This document shows positions 12,272 to 22,796 of a DNA stretch of 64,000 nucleotides, piece by piece. The notes beneath the pieces are model-generated. The model was not told the origin of the DNA, ran no database searches, and saw only the letters and a program-made list of their open reading frames with translations. The stretch lies in assembly GCA_019096155.1 (NCBI GenBank), contig JAHCVI010000002.1, positions 434,001 through 498,000 of the forward strand, in the 5' to 3' direction. Numbering within the stretch: the stretch's first letter is position 1; each line of letters starts with the position of its first letter. Made by a program: the position numbers and the translations under genes. The DNA comes from Staphylotrichum longicolle. Taxonomy: Eukaryota > Ascomycota > Sordariomycetes > Sordariales > Chaetomiaceae.

Positions 12272-14302
12272 TTATTCGGCAGAGCTGGTCTCGTCGTGAA
12301 TATTGTCGTCGTATGCATCGCCGTATTCTGTGACGACCCAGAGACAGAACCGTTCCCATTCGACGGCCCATTCCTGTAACCGAGCTGCCTTGATTCCGGC
12401 CCCCACGCTTGCTGCCCGGATGTCGCGCGCCCTCGAACACAATCTTCAGTCAGCCTACCGACAACGCCTGCTCCCTCCCGCCGGGATTCCAAGGTGGGGC
12501 CTGCGGGGCAGTGTCCCCAGGCAGCGATGGTTCTTGTTTTGGCACTTGCCCAAACAAAGGAAATGTGAGGGAAAAGGGGTGATTGTTCTCACCATGCTTC
12601 CGCATTCTGATCCTCGAATGCGGCCCAACGCACACTATTCTCGGCCAATGAGCCTAGCGTGGCGAGGTCGATATCATCACACTCCTGGAGTGCCCGCCAA
12701 AAGGTGTTGGTCATTCGAAAAGCGTCATCAGGCCCCGGTTCGTGGAGGACGCCGGAGTCGTCATCGCATAGGGCGCAAGTCACACCCTGCGCCAACAACG
12801 CGGGGAGGATCTGACGCACGGTTCCGGTTGCTGTTGGGCCTAGGCAAGCCTCTATCAGGATTCGTTTATCCCTGACGGCCTCGACAAGTCGTGGGTGTCT
12901 AGAGAGGGATAGGGCGTTCCCGATTCGCCGACTTCCGAGGAGCAAGGCATCGAAGAGGTTGCCGTCCGTGGTGGCGTCGTCTCCGCTGCCGCCGTCGGCC
13001 GCACTCAAGAAGAAGGGGATTTGTATTCCTTCGAGGGCGCACTGTTTGCGGAACCAAAAGAGTTCGGGAAGCAGGTCTGCGAGCGGCCTGCCGGGAGCCC
13101 CGGAGGGAGCGATGTCGTATCCGGCCACCAGATCGGGCCATGCAAGCTTCGTCGCTAGGCAGTTGTCGGCGTCCTCGATGGTCGATCGAGGATCTTGGTC
13201 GCGCATCGTTGACCAGATGACGCGGAGTCCCCAGAACTCGGTGCCTGGGCCCGCGGCCTGAAAGTTGGCCACCTCCTCCCCGATCACCTGGAACATGTGG
13301 TCGTAGTCTGGGTCCGGTATCTCCAATCCTTCGCGGTAATAAGCCAACCGGAATGAGAGGCTATGTCCCTGGTGTTAGCTGCCTATTGCCATGCACTCCT
13401 TCCTGGAGCGGCCACCGAGATGACATCCGAAAAGAAATGACAAGGAAGAGACGGGCCCATTCTGTAGGCCTGGAAGGATCGTGGGCTCACCGCAGTTCGA
13501 ACCAGCGGATGCCATCATCAACCAAGTTGGTCATCAGCCGTTGAAGGAATGCACGCCAAATAGGCTCATAGTAGATGATGCCACCGAGAATCTCCGAGCC
13601 AACGCCCAACGTCTCGATCCTGCACCGGCCCTTGAGCCACTCCAGGAATCCAGTTCCACCTCCGTCGGGAAAATGGTCGGCTGCCTTAGAGATGGGGATG
13701 AAAGTCCCCGACTTGTACTCGTTTGTCCAAGGTGAACAGCTATCGGACTCCGTCTTGCCCCTGAACCGGATGGATAGGGCCCCATCTCTCCGTCTTTCCT
13801 TGGAGGCGAGATCTCCGTCGAGACAGCAGATATGTAACCCTGGCGTCTTCATGATAATGCTGAGGAGATGATCAAGGTCGACCAGACGGAGAGGATTTGC
13901 GCGGAGAAGAGCGCCTTTAGGCAGCCGCCGGATGACTTGCCATGACTTCGTTGTCCCCTTGAGGTCGGTGGAACGACTTGCACCCCTCTCTTCGCCTCGA
14001 ATCCTCGATACTATCTCACATGCTTTCTTGGCAATGGGTGAGAGGGCCTGGCGGAAGGAGTGATCTGTGGTCTGTGGTTAGGATGTCGGAATTCCAATTG
14101 ATGGATCCCAATAACGTGATGCTAATGGCTCCTGAAAAACAGTGAGGGTAGTGTGAGAAAGAGTAATACCGCTGCGGTGCTTCTGCTCTTCGGCCATCAG
14201 GGCGCGGCGGCTCTCGAGATACTTCTGGACGACCGGGTCCGAGGTCTTGGGCAACTCGTGAGCGGCAAGGTCGGCCCATTCGTCGTCGCTCAATGGTGCC
14301 AT
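12272..14302 (-). CDS. ADA2/ADGF-type adenosine deaminase homologue, predicted catalytically inactive
   Basis: Four exons, complement(12272..12431, 12593..13360, 13491..14064, 14170..14302), give 544 residues; all junctions are GT..AG and in phase. The last exon was found by family shape: a short CTGAC-containing intron rejoins the frame at EAW-ARDIRAASVGAGIKAARL, the usual ADGF tail. The fold is intact: LSPIAKKACEIV, RLPKGALL, KTPGLHICC, WFELR, PLADLLPELFWFRKQC, NLFDALLLGSRRIG and SLAENSVRWAAFEDQ are all family-like. Active-site positions are not. The metal-binding HxH after PKGALL reads R-A-N (99-101). The usual FHAGE reads FLSAAD (about 353-358). RIGHG reads RIGNA (N384). The DxxGHE region reads DIAPSG (318-323). 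One metal-type Asp run, CDDD (about 434-437), remains. No signal peptide is seen. It is most simply a conserved pseudoenzyme. Confidence 0.85.
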
Positions 14303-16190
14303 TGTGCGGTCTTTGGTCGTTTGTCGTCGTTCAGGAATATACCGAAACACAAGATGCGTTGCGAACGGATGATGGTCGTCGGAGGCGATTGTCGTTGTTC
14401 CCGTTCGGCAGGAGTTGGTTGTTCGGGTGTCGGGTGTGACCCGAGCTTGCCGCTGCCGGAGAGCGGGTGCAGCGGCTGCGTCACCGAAGAGCTCCCACTA
14501 TCGGACCCGAGAACCCACTGAAGCGGCATCGATGATAGTGGAGCGCTCGCCAGCCCTGTCTTCCCGTCCCCGGTAACAGCCTTCCATCCCGACCTTCCAC
14601 GCTGTTTCCGCCTCCTTTACGTTTCTCCAACAGCCGTCATTTGTTCCGACAATGGTTTTTGTTGTCGAGATTGATTTTGGTTGCTGAGGTCTGTGGACTC
14701 GTGCCGGTCGGACTCGGGCGTGCACGTCTTTATGAGATATTCTGTTGCCTGCTGCCGTCATTGCTTCCGAGGTCGCCCTGGAACTTTCAGACAGGCAGCC
14801 GCAAATCTGCGAATCCTTCGAGACCGAGAATGCGAACTGCCCTTCTGGGTGGGGTAAGAGGCCCTGGACCACCGCCAGTGTATGATCGAGGGATTCATTT
14901 GTTTTTACGGGATCCGGTTTGCACGAAGCCAATAATGCTGATCCTGCTGGACGGAAGTGCCCAAAGCCGGCTCGGATGACTACTCCTTACTCTCTGTTCT
15001 TAGGTGAGATCGCGGTAGGAAGATAACAGTGAGATCTTCGTCTCATTCATCATCAAAGCCAAAAGGCGCTTTTGTGGCTGCGGTCCCAGTGCATCAAGAG
15101 TTTCATCAGTGGCGAGGGAGCAACATCAAATCAAGGTGCAGTCCATTGACAAATCATCATCGGTTGGAGATGCTCGAAGACACAATCCAACCCCCTGTCT
15201 GTCCCAAGACGCAGGCAGCCGTCATCAAGGGTGCCGGCTTCAACTCCAAGACGGTTTGGTCTGCCCGGTAGGATTCATCCCTTGACGAGATCACGGAGCT
15301 ACCCCGGTTTCTGGCAGGGGAGGGCTATCTGTCTATGAGATAGCCTGCCAGCCTGGAGAAAGATAAAGTATTTGAGTTTCTTGCAGGTTTAGGATGATAC
15401 ATGAGGGGCAGTTCTTTGCTGACGGGAAAGTGAGCATTCAAGTCGCGTAACGGATACGGGAGGGTGCCCCTGAAGGCGGCCCGAATGCCATGGCAGCGTG
15501 ATGATTTAGGTCTAGGGTTAAGCTTCAGATACAGGGGCAGTCAAGCAACAACAGATGCATGTGGCAGTGTTGGAACGAAGGAGAATAGCGTTGCGTCTGC
15601 AAACTGATGCCACTGGGATGGCGAAGGAAGAAGGGTGCATGGAAGGATTCAGCTGCGCTGGGAAGATCATGCAGCCGCAACAGACACCAGCGCATTATTG
15701 TTTCAGAATCCTATGGAACTCGGCCCTTTCTTTGAAGTAAGCAATTCTCCTCCTTCCTTAGCTGCTGCTCATCTCTCAAGGACTGAGACCATATCTCGGG
15801 TTTGATTCGGACACCATAGAACAAAAAAGTCAGTGGTAATACGTCAGTCCAACTGAGACAGTTGTTCCCAGAGAGAAACTGCCAGCATAGCTTGCCATAC
15901 GCCTTGCGAGGAACTTGGATCTGCTGGCCGGGGAGGGAGGGGAGCATCGTAGTGGCTCCAATCGGCCAACGTCCTTAACCCATGTTCTCAAGGTTAGATG
16001 ATTGAGTCTTCTCGGCGTGATGAAACACACAATTCCACATTGCATTCTCAAAGGGCGAGATACCATATTTTTTTGGTTCAGGTTCAAGTCCCTGCGGCTC
16101 CTATCCCGGGCCCCCGGGGCCCAGGACCTGACTTCATCCCAAGTACGGCACCTTTCACGCTCCTTCCCGCACCACCTCTGCCAACCACGC
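14303..16190. other. Intergenic, no protein gene seen
   Basis: Upstream region of the ADGF-like gene and 5' flank of the candidate Pol III gene. Frames here are short and have no recognised content. The first 50 nt could extend the ADGF frame upstream (an alternative ATG at 14350), but family proteins normally begin near the MAPLSDDEW start chosen here. Confidence 0.5.
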
Positions 16191-16199
16191 TATATATAC
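16191..16199 (+). promoter_or_regulatory. TATA box of the candidate Pol III gene
   Basis: TATATATAC lies about 30 nt before the proposed RNA start near 16221-16225. That is the spacing of upstream TATA elements in U6 genes and in fission-yeast tRNA genes. Confidence 0.5.
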
Positions 16200-16224
16200 A
16201 AGTTCCGGCAACAACCCATCACCG

Positions 16225-16369
16225 CCTCCTCCCAATCAACGGACCACACCGAGTGGTCAAGCGGCTTTGGGAGGAGGGCCAACGGGTGGAACGCCAACCG
16301 AAAGAGGACGTGGGTTCGACTCCCCCCTCGAGAAGTAAAAACCCCATAAACAAAAAATAAGGGGTTTTT
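16225..16369 (+). ncRNA. Candidate RNA polymerase III transcript with tRNA-like A and B boxes
   Basis: An A-box match TGGTCAAGCGG (16254-16264) and a B-box match GGTTCGACTCC (16313-16323) fit TRGYNNARNNG and GGTTCGANTCC without mismatch. A T5 terminator (16365-16369) follows, and TATATATA is at 16191. The RNA would be about 145 nt. Its 5' part can form an 11-bp perfect helix, 16225-16235 with 16267-16277. That helix encloses a 6-bp hairpin (GACCAC 16242-16247 with GTGGTC 16253-16258) that includes the A box. The B-box arm can close as GAGG/CCTC plus GGG/CCC. A 9-bp hairpin, AAAAACCCC with GGGGTTTTT (16337-16345, 16361-16369), ends it. I could not fold a standard tRNA: no matching acceptor stem and no 7-nt anticodon loop. 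It could be an unknown Pol III RNA, a decayed class II tRNA or a SINE-like remnant. Confidence 0.5.
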
Positions 16370-16546
16370 CGTAACCAACTACCTCTATTCGACCGGCGCG
16401 GGAATAGGGCTAGTTGGCGAGCTTTTTTGCAGCTTCTACAACCATCAGTCTAACATCATACCATGATGTAGTTGACATTTGTATGGGGTTGTGCCGTTGA
16501 GATCCAAAGACAAATATCATGATGCATTTCAAATCCCTAGGTATCT
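16370..16546. other. Short 3' spacer
   Basis: Spacer between the candidate Pol III terminator and the stop of the convergent FAD oxidoreductase gene. Nothing notable seen. Confidence 0.4.
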
Positions 16547-18390
16547 TCACATCCCTTTCCCACCACCCGGCATACCCGCGCCCCCGATCAGCGTCGCAAA
16601 GTTGGTCGCCTCCCACCCCTGCGTCAAGTGCGGTAGCCCCCTCGCCTCGCCCACCCGCTCCTCGCTCATGACAAACTCCCTTGGAAACCTCACCCTCCTT
16701 TCCTCCTCCCCCGCCGCCAGCTTCCCGCCCATCATCCGCCGCACCACCTCCCTCGCCGACAGCGCCGCAGCCGGCATCCCATGCCCCGTATACCCGGCGC
16801 AGATCCACAACCCCCCTTCCTCCCCGCCCCCTCCCAAGCTCTCCGGCACCGCCCCCACCCACGCATGGTGATCCCGACTGTACCCCATCACCCCCGTCCA
16901 CTCAAACGACGCCTCCAGCTGCTGCTGCTCCCCTGCCCCTGCCTCTGCCCCCTGCCCTCTTTCGTCGTCGTCGTCGACTGATGAACCAGACTTGGTCGTC
17001 GTCGTCGTCGTCAGGTCCAAAGGCGGCGCGAGGTTCCCCCGCAGATACCCCGCGACGTCCCCCTCCAGCTCGTCGTCCCGCCACTCGCCCACGCCGAGAG
17101 CTTGCGCGAACCGTCGCCCGCCGCCATAGATGAGCTCGCCCGCGGGCAGGGGGCGTTGGACGAGGTAGTCGTCGCGCGGCGCGAGCGGGGCGGACGTGGG
17201 ATCCGGGTCGGCGGCGAAGACGTACGAGTGGGTGAGTTGCGCTGGGAGGGGGTTGGTGGTGGTGGTGGTGGTGGTGGGTTTTGACTTGGGGGGTAAGAGG
17301 GCGCCGATCTGCCCGCGTACGGGGACGATGAGGTCCGAGAAGGCGGGCAGGAGGTGCGAGGTGTAGCCGTTTGTGGCGAGGAGGACCTGGCGGGCGGTGA
17401 TGTTGCCGCGCGGGGTGGTGAGGGTCCAGCCGGCGCCGGTTTCGGCGCGGGAGAGAGAGGTGACGGGGGTGTTGGTCTGGAGGTTGAAAGCTGGCGCAGG
17501 GAAGGAGTCGATGAGGCGCTCGAGGATGGCGGCGACAAGTTTGTAGGGCCAGAGCGAGGCGGCCTTTTTCTGGACAATGGCGCCGTGGGCGGAGGGGACG
17601 CGAAGGGAGGCGAGAGTTTCCTTCTTTTCTGACGAGCCTGACGGGCGGACGACCTTGAGTTGGGCCGCCAGCTCCGGGTGGCTCTGCTGCAGCTGTTCCG
17701 CTTCCAGAACCGCCATCTCAAACATGTTCTCCGAGAGAAAGGCATGGACGCCGGTGAGGCTCACCCTAATGTGCTGTCAACACACAGTTCCGGAAGACGA
17801 TAGGCAGACCTACCAGTCACACTCCACCCCTTCTTCTTTCACAAACCTCTCCAGAAACTTAAATACCTCCAACTCAAATGCCGCCACGGCCGGCACCGAG
17901 CCGTACACCAACGGCTGGCAATGCCCTCCATTCTACACACACACAAACATCCACGAATCAGCATCAGCCCTTCTCTCCCTTTCTCCACAGACACAAAAAC
18001 AATATCAACAGCGATCACAGCAACAGAAAAGCAAAGACGACTCACCCGCCCCGTAGCCCCCGAACAAGCCTCCCTCGCCTCCAGCATAACCACCCTCTTC
18101 CCCGTCGTCCCCCCTCTCCCCCTCCCCCTCCACCAACCCCCTGATCCAGACCCTGACCCTGACCCTGATCCTGACCCTCCCGCTGTAACCCCTCCATCAG
18201 GAACCCTCGCCGCAAACGCCCCCGTGATCCCGCTGCCCACCACCACCACGTCCGCCGTCTCCGGCAGGTCCGGCGTGCCGCGGTGGCCGAGCAGCGCCGG
18301 CGACGGGTCCCGGAGCCAGTAGGACCGCGTCGGGTCACGGGAGGGGAGGCCCGCGGGCGGCAGATGGAGAGTGCCGCCCGCCGCTGCCAT
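16547..18390 (-). CDS. DAO-type FAD-dependent oxidoreductase
   Basis: Three exons, complement(16547..17765, 17814..17932, 18046..18390), give 560 residues. The start MAAAGGTLHLPP is used; an in-frame ATG 12 nt upstream is possible. The FAD-binding dinucleotide motif VVVVGSGITG (G52, G54, G57) and the GATGR-NGGHCQP segment, split by an intron, are typical of fungal DAO/DadA-like amine or amino-acid oxidases. The C-terminal FAD strand is WICAGYTGHGMPAAALSAREV. Conserved TGVMGYSRDHHAWVG and ATNGYTSHLLP are present. Three low-complexity insertions are unusual: residues 63-98 (GS dipeptides) inside the Rossmann unit, a T run near 305, and TTTTTT plus DDDD near 390. The first may reflect two compensating frameshifts (see findings). 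The substrate cannot be told from sequence. It lies tail-to-tail with the candidate Pol III gene. Confidence 0.85.
18136..18182 (+). repeat. Hexamer microsatellite inside the FAD oxidoreductase
   Basis: Imperfect copies of GACCCT/GATCCT on the plus strand (GGGTCA on the coding strand) encode a Gly-Ser run in exon 1 of the oxidoreductase. It lies between the GxGxxG helix and the second beta strand of the FAD fold. Confidence 0.85.
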
Positions 18391-19116
18391 TTTCTGCGTC
18401 ACCTTCGACTTTGCGGATTGCCATATTTAATTCTCGGCTGGACTCTGCGTGACGCTGCGTTGTGTTATATACGTTTGGAGAGGAAGGGGTAGACGAGGTG
18501 GGCGTTGGGTAAGGGTGTAAGGAAAGATGGCTGACTTGAGGCGATGAGGGTGAAAGAGGGGGTGATACGGATACACCACACCCAATGAGTCGACAGACGA
18601 TGGAGGTTGATAACATCTAACCCCACTTTGCCTCAAACCACAGCACAAAGCAAGCAACATGACAGCACATGGAATCGCTAACCGCCGTATTTTCGCGCTG
18701 ACTGGCAATCTAGTCGTCCGACGGATACAATCTTGTCAATGTTCGGCAACTACAAATGTAGCCTGTCCTCCTCCTCATTCACTCCCGGTCGTGCTTGGCA
18801 CCCAAGGAACAGTGACCGTTCCCTCCATTTTTGCCCTCCCGCTCCCAGATGCCCACCAAGCCCGCGAACCAATGCCCAGCCACTCTGCAGCATGCCTGAT
18901 GACCGGTTTACCCCCTCTAGATCCCAAATGAGCCCCGTCGTCACATCGTAACACGATCGTGTCCCAGGGCCTGCCACCGAGAGCTGAAGGATTGCAAGAA
19001 AGCCAAAAGCGACTCCACCCAACAGTGCCGTGGAAAAACCCCCTCTAACCGAGTAGAAAGGGACCGAAAACACAAGGACAAAAGGCGGGAAAAGAAGGCA
19101 GCAAGGCGTGGAAACC
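18391..19116. other. Intergenic, no gene seen
   Basis: Promoter side of the FAD oxidoreductase and 3' flank of the eIF2-beta gene, which lie in tandem on the minus strand. Only short overlapping frames are present. Confidence 0.5.
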
Positions 19117-20507
19117 TTAGACCTTCATCTTCCTTCTCTTGCCAACCTGGGCCGAGAAACCAGTCTTGATGGCCTGGACGGAACGACGAGAACCGCACGA
19201 GTTGCAGGTGATGAAACTGGCAGATGGTTAGCAGAGCGCTCATGGTCGAAGCAAAGAGGAGCAAGACATACTAAAGACGGTTCTCGCCCTTGGACAACTC
19301 GGTGTTGGGAGACCGGCACGTCTTGCAAGTCACGTATTCTAGACTCTCGAGTTAGCATTTGTCCTTTTCGCTAATAAAGGATACCAGTTTGGCATACCGA
19401 TAATGTATGTGCGGAGCACGTTCTCGATCTGTTTCTGCTGGAACCGGCCCTTGATGACCAGCCGCCTGCTGCCGTCCACGCTACCGCTAGTGCCCAACTC
19501 AGCAAACAGATAGGCAGTGACGTGCTCATCGGCCCTCTTCATGCGCTTGCAAATCTCGGGCAGGTTGGCGAAAATGGTCTTCTTGTTGCCTTCGCGGAGA
19601 CACTGCGGGGGCGGGATCTTGTAGGAGCGGGTGCCGGTCGAGGCGTGGTCGGGGTTCTTCTGCGCCAGCAGGGCAAAGAAGCGCGACAGCAGCGGGTCGT
19701 AGTTGATGGTCCGTGACTCGTCGTGGGCCCAGATGCCGGTGCCCTTGTCCATGTCGCCCTCCTGCACGCCCTCGTCGGCGGGGGCCTCGGCACCCTCGGC
19801 GCCCTCGAGATTCAGCGCCTCGAGCTTCTTGGCGAACTCGTCCTCCTCCTTGGGCACCTTCTTCTTCTTTTTCTTCTTCATCGACAGGTCGATCGCTTCG
19901 TCGCCGCCGGCAGCGGCGGCGCCCTCGGCACCCTCGCCATCCTCCTTCTTGACCTTCTTCTTCTTCTTCTTCAGGAGTGAGAGGTCGAGGCCATCGGGGT
20001 TGCTGTCGGCGGCCGGGGCTGCACCGTCTGCGCCGTCTGCAGGTGCTTGAGAGGCGTCAGTAAAGGCGCCGAGCGCGGCGGAGAGAGGCGGCGTACGGGG
20101 TGTGTGCGACATGGCTGTGTCCTTGGTGTCGTCGTTCGGTGTGGCAATCATGGTCACGCTGCCGTCGGCGTCCACTACCAGCTTCTCTTCTGTAAATGCA
20201 ACCGACTTGCGCGACGCCCGTCTTTGGATTGTGGGTTCCTGGAGCGGTTAGTTAGCTGGCGGAGTTTCTCCAGTTGGCGGATGCAAAATTTCCCGAGAAC
20301 GAGGACCGACAATTGCAGAAAGCCAACAAAGAAAATCAACCCTCGTAATTTCCGGGGGTCGTCAAAAAAAGAATCCGGCGGGGTAATGTGTTGTGTCGAC
20401 TTTTGTTGGAGGGGCAGTGAAATGTTCGGGAAGAAGCCGGACGCAGGGTGAGGGGGGTTTTGCCAGAGAAGTGAGAGGGCTCAGGCAAATCTTACCTCAG
20501 TGCTCAT
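19117..20507 (-). CDS. SUI3: Translation initiation factor eIF2 subunit beta
   Basis: Four exons, complement(19117..19216, 19272..19338, 19398..20238, 20496..20507), give 339 residues. The first exon encodes only MSTE. It was found because the upstream frame continues EPTIQRRASRKS to a good acceptor, with GTAAGA just after ATG-AGC-ACT-GAG. The N-terminal half carries two visible polylysine blocks (about residues 85-95 and 120-130) that in this family contact eIF5 and eIF2B-epsilon. The central domain includes NYDPLLSRFFALL, KKTIFANLP and RRLVIKGRFQQKQIENVLR. The C-terminal zinc finger CKTC...CNSC is assembled across the last three exons. The factor stabilises the eIF2-GTP-Met-tRNAi ternary complex. 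All key residues are present. It is divergent from the Mim2-like gene over 645 bp. Confidence 0.96.
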
Positions 20508-21152
20508 GTTTAAACTTTGGCCACCCTGGTGCTCTGCAAGTGGCTCACTCCACCGCCTTTCTCTTGTCGCGGGCCGGAAGTTTGTTTGGCTGATTGATGG
20601 CTACTGAGCTACTACCTGGGAGTCTAGCAGCTGGTCCGTCTCGGCGCACGCTTTTTCGTATTCTTTGTTCGTTTGCACAGCGGTTTTTCGTGCAAAAATG
20701 ATGTTGTTTGCGACCGACTTGGCAGCTTCTTCTCCCACATGACGTTGGCTGCTCTTCACTGTGACTCAGGGCCTCTAGTCACCTGACAAGTGGGGGTTGC
20801 TGGAGCTGCGCTTCTTCCTTGCCACCTGGAAACTGCTGGCAGTATCCGCCCATCACAGTGCCGCTTTGCATCGCACACGGGCCGAGCTCGGTGGAACTCA
20901 GGTCCCGTTTGAGCAACTCGCAACTCGCAACCTTGGCTCCGTCGTCAACCAAGAGGAGCTCCGACCTACACCCGGCAGCCCACACAGACCACAGCCCGCC
21001 AGCAGATCCAGATGCCCGAGTAAACCGAACCTCAAGCTACCTTACCCACCCTCCTCGCAAGTTCGGACAGGGCACCCCAATACCGAACCGAACCTCCGCA
21101 GACCGCCGCCGCCTCCCCGCTCCCCCAACCCGTCTCGCGAAAGCCGCCCGCC
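20508..21152. promoter_or_regulatory. Divergent promoter region, eIF2-beta / Mim2-like gene
   Basis: 645 bp between two start codons. No TATA box or repeat is evident. The C/A-rich stretch from about 20980 to 21150 is probably the 5' leader of the plus-strand gene. Confidence 0.5.
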
Positions 21153-21603
21153 ATGTCCGACATGTCCTCATCAAGCATGACGAGCGCCTCCATCTCCTCG
21201 TCCTTTGTCATCCCAGATACCGCGGCGTCCTCTTCCGACCGGGACGACGACGTCGACTCGCTCCCCTCCATCTCCAGCAGCATCCTCGATTCGGACTCGG
21301 AGGCAGACCCGTCAGACGCGCAGAAGGAATGGGAAGCCAGCCTGGAGCAGCTGCAGCTCCTGCTGACCATGATCGTCATGCCGTTTGCGGGGAAGTTCTT
21401 GGGGAGGAAATTTGCTTATTGGAGTAGGTTCCCCTCACCCCAGGAAATGGCTCGACTCGAGGAAGGGCGCGCTTGCTGACCGGTTCTTCCCTCCTCTAGG
21501 CTGGGCGAGGTACATGGAATGGATGCATAACGTCGAGATTCGGTGGACGAACAAGAGCGTATTCAATGCCGCCGGCGCGGCCGAGGCAGCAGCGTCATTA
21601 TGA
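21153..21603 (+). CDS. Small Mim2/Emr1-like mitochondrial outer-membrane protein
   Basis: Two exons (21153-21423 and 21500-21603, donor GTAGGT) give 124 residues. The first 55 or so are Ser/Asp-rich and acidic. Then EWEASLEQLQLLLTMIVMPF leads into one hydrophobic segment (about 70-82), followed by the basic aromatic stretch GKFLGRKFAYW-SWARYMEW. An acidic cytosolic tail, one transmembrane segment and a conserved W-rich end fit Mim2 of budding yeast and Emr1 of fission yeast. Those proteins help insert alpha-helical outer-membrane proteins and affect ER-mitochondria contact number. I recognise the family from overall shape and the GRKFAYW-type motif, not from an alignment. If wrong, it is still a real small membrane protein: the splice is clean and the motif is well formed. 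Confidence 0.7.
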
Positions 21604-22286
21604 CTGGGCGGATTCACGGGCTGGGAGGAGCCATGAGTACATAAGGGTTTGACCAGAGGGTGTCTTGTATGGGAGGCGCACATTGCCATGGCGTTACGGA
21701 TATGGGCTCGGTACATACAAACATGCGGTTTGGCCGTGATGAATAGACGGCCCATCGTTTGGGTATTGCATTTCGACAACAGCCCAGGTCGCCCCGCTGA
21801 AACTGGCGCAGTGGAAGCCAGAAGGTTTAAAGCTAAAAACGCCTTCCGGCCTTGATTGTGTTGATCAGGTATGCTAATCTCACAGAAGTTCTCTGTCTGC
21901 TTTCCTATCCGTAACTCAGGCCCAGCCAAGCAATCCACCCATCACATATAGCCATTAGATAACATATTTGCCGTCTGTCGTTCCCACGCCGACATCAGGG
22001 ACCGTCATTAAGCCCATACCCAATCATACACAACCTAGGGATCAACCCTGACCCATTACTGCATATCCCTCAATGTCGTAACCAACCCGTCGTATCGCAT
22101 TCCATAAGCCACACATTGCGTGTACCCTTCCCGTTTCGTAATCAGCCCTTTCTCGTATCCCATATCCCAAAACCCCCGTTTCACATGCTTTGCAGTTTGT
22201 CACCATCCCTTTCGTCATCGTCATAGACCAAGCAACCTGCCCGTCCACCCCTGTTTTCTCTCACGATCCCTGCGCGTCGACAGGCC
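21604..22286. other. Convergent 3' intergenic region
   Basis: 683 bp between the stop codons of the Mim2-like and Nce102-like genes. No gene or repeat seen; presumably two 3' UTRs. Confidence 0.5.
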
Positions 22287-22796
22287 TCATACCCTAACCT
22301 GAGACATAGTCGGCCCGGACCTCATGCTCCCGCCGCCGCGGCGGAACCCGAGGAAGCCCAGCACCAGGGCGGCGGCAAACGTGGCAAAGAGGAACCACAT
22401 GAAGACGGTGCTGGCCTGCACCTCGCGGCAGCGCTTCTCGTCGTTGGCGCTGCCGTAGGCGATCCAGTTGGCCGCGTGGCCCGCCGTGTTGGAGCAGTTG
22501 ACGGCCGTGAGCTTGGCGGCGAGCACGACGGCGCTGATGAAGGTGAAGAGCGTCGCGAGGGCGTCGGCGCCGAGGAGGGCCAGCACGGGGAGGGCGATGC
22601 GCTCGAACAGGCTGGCGGCCAGGCCGAGAAGGGCGGCCACCCACGAGAGGGCGATGACGAACATGGAGAAGTTGATGGCGGCCGTGGCGGTGGATGCGGC
22701 GTTGATGTTGCTCGCAATGACATTACCGATCAGACCCGTGAGGATGATGATGAAGAGGAGCTGGGTCGCTCGGAGGAGTAGCTGTATTTTCTCCAT
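22287..22796 (-). CDS. Nce102-like MARVEL-domain membrane protein
   Basis: A single exon encodes 169 residues with four hydrophobic segments (about 8-28, 40-60, 72-94 and 128-150). The order and the segment LLFIIILTGLIGNVIAS match the MARVEL fold of fungal Nce102. Cysteines near 103 and 122 lie in the last extracellular loop (NCSNTAG, EKRCREV). The C-terminal tail is short, basic and Gly/Arg-rich (FRRGGGSMRSG). In yeast, Nce102 resides in the MCC/eisosome plasma-membrane domain, senses sphingolipid level and regulates Pil1 phosphorylation. The filamentous-fungal copies are usually single-exon like this one. The first ATG was chosen because the first transmembrane helix begins a few residues later. 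Confidence 0.85.
   Translation of the reverse strand: MEKIQLLLRATQLLFIIILTGLIGNVIASNINAASTATAAINFSMFVIALSWVAALLGLAASLFERIALPVLALLGADALATLFTFISAVVLAAKLTAVNCSNTAGHAANWIAYGSANDEKRCREVQASTVFMWFLFATFAAALVLGFLGFRRGGGSMRSGPTMSQVRV

Noticed and set aside
16240..16335. Ordinary tRNA gene
   Set aside because: A and B boxes match, but no 7-bp acceptor stem, no standard anticodon loop and an over-long central region; reported instead as a candidate Pol III RNA.
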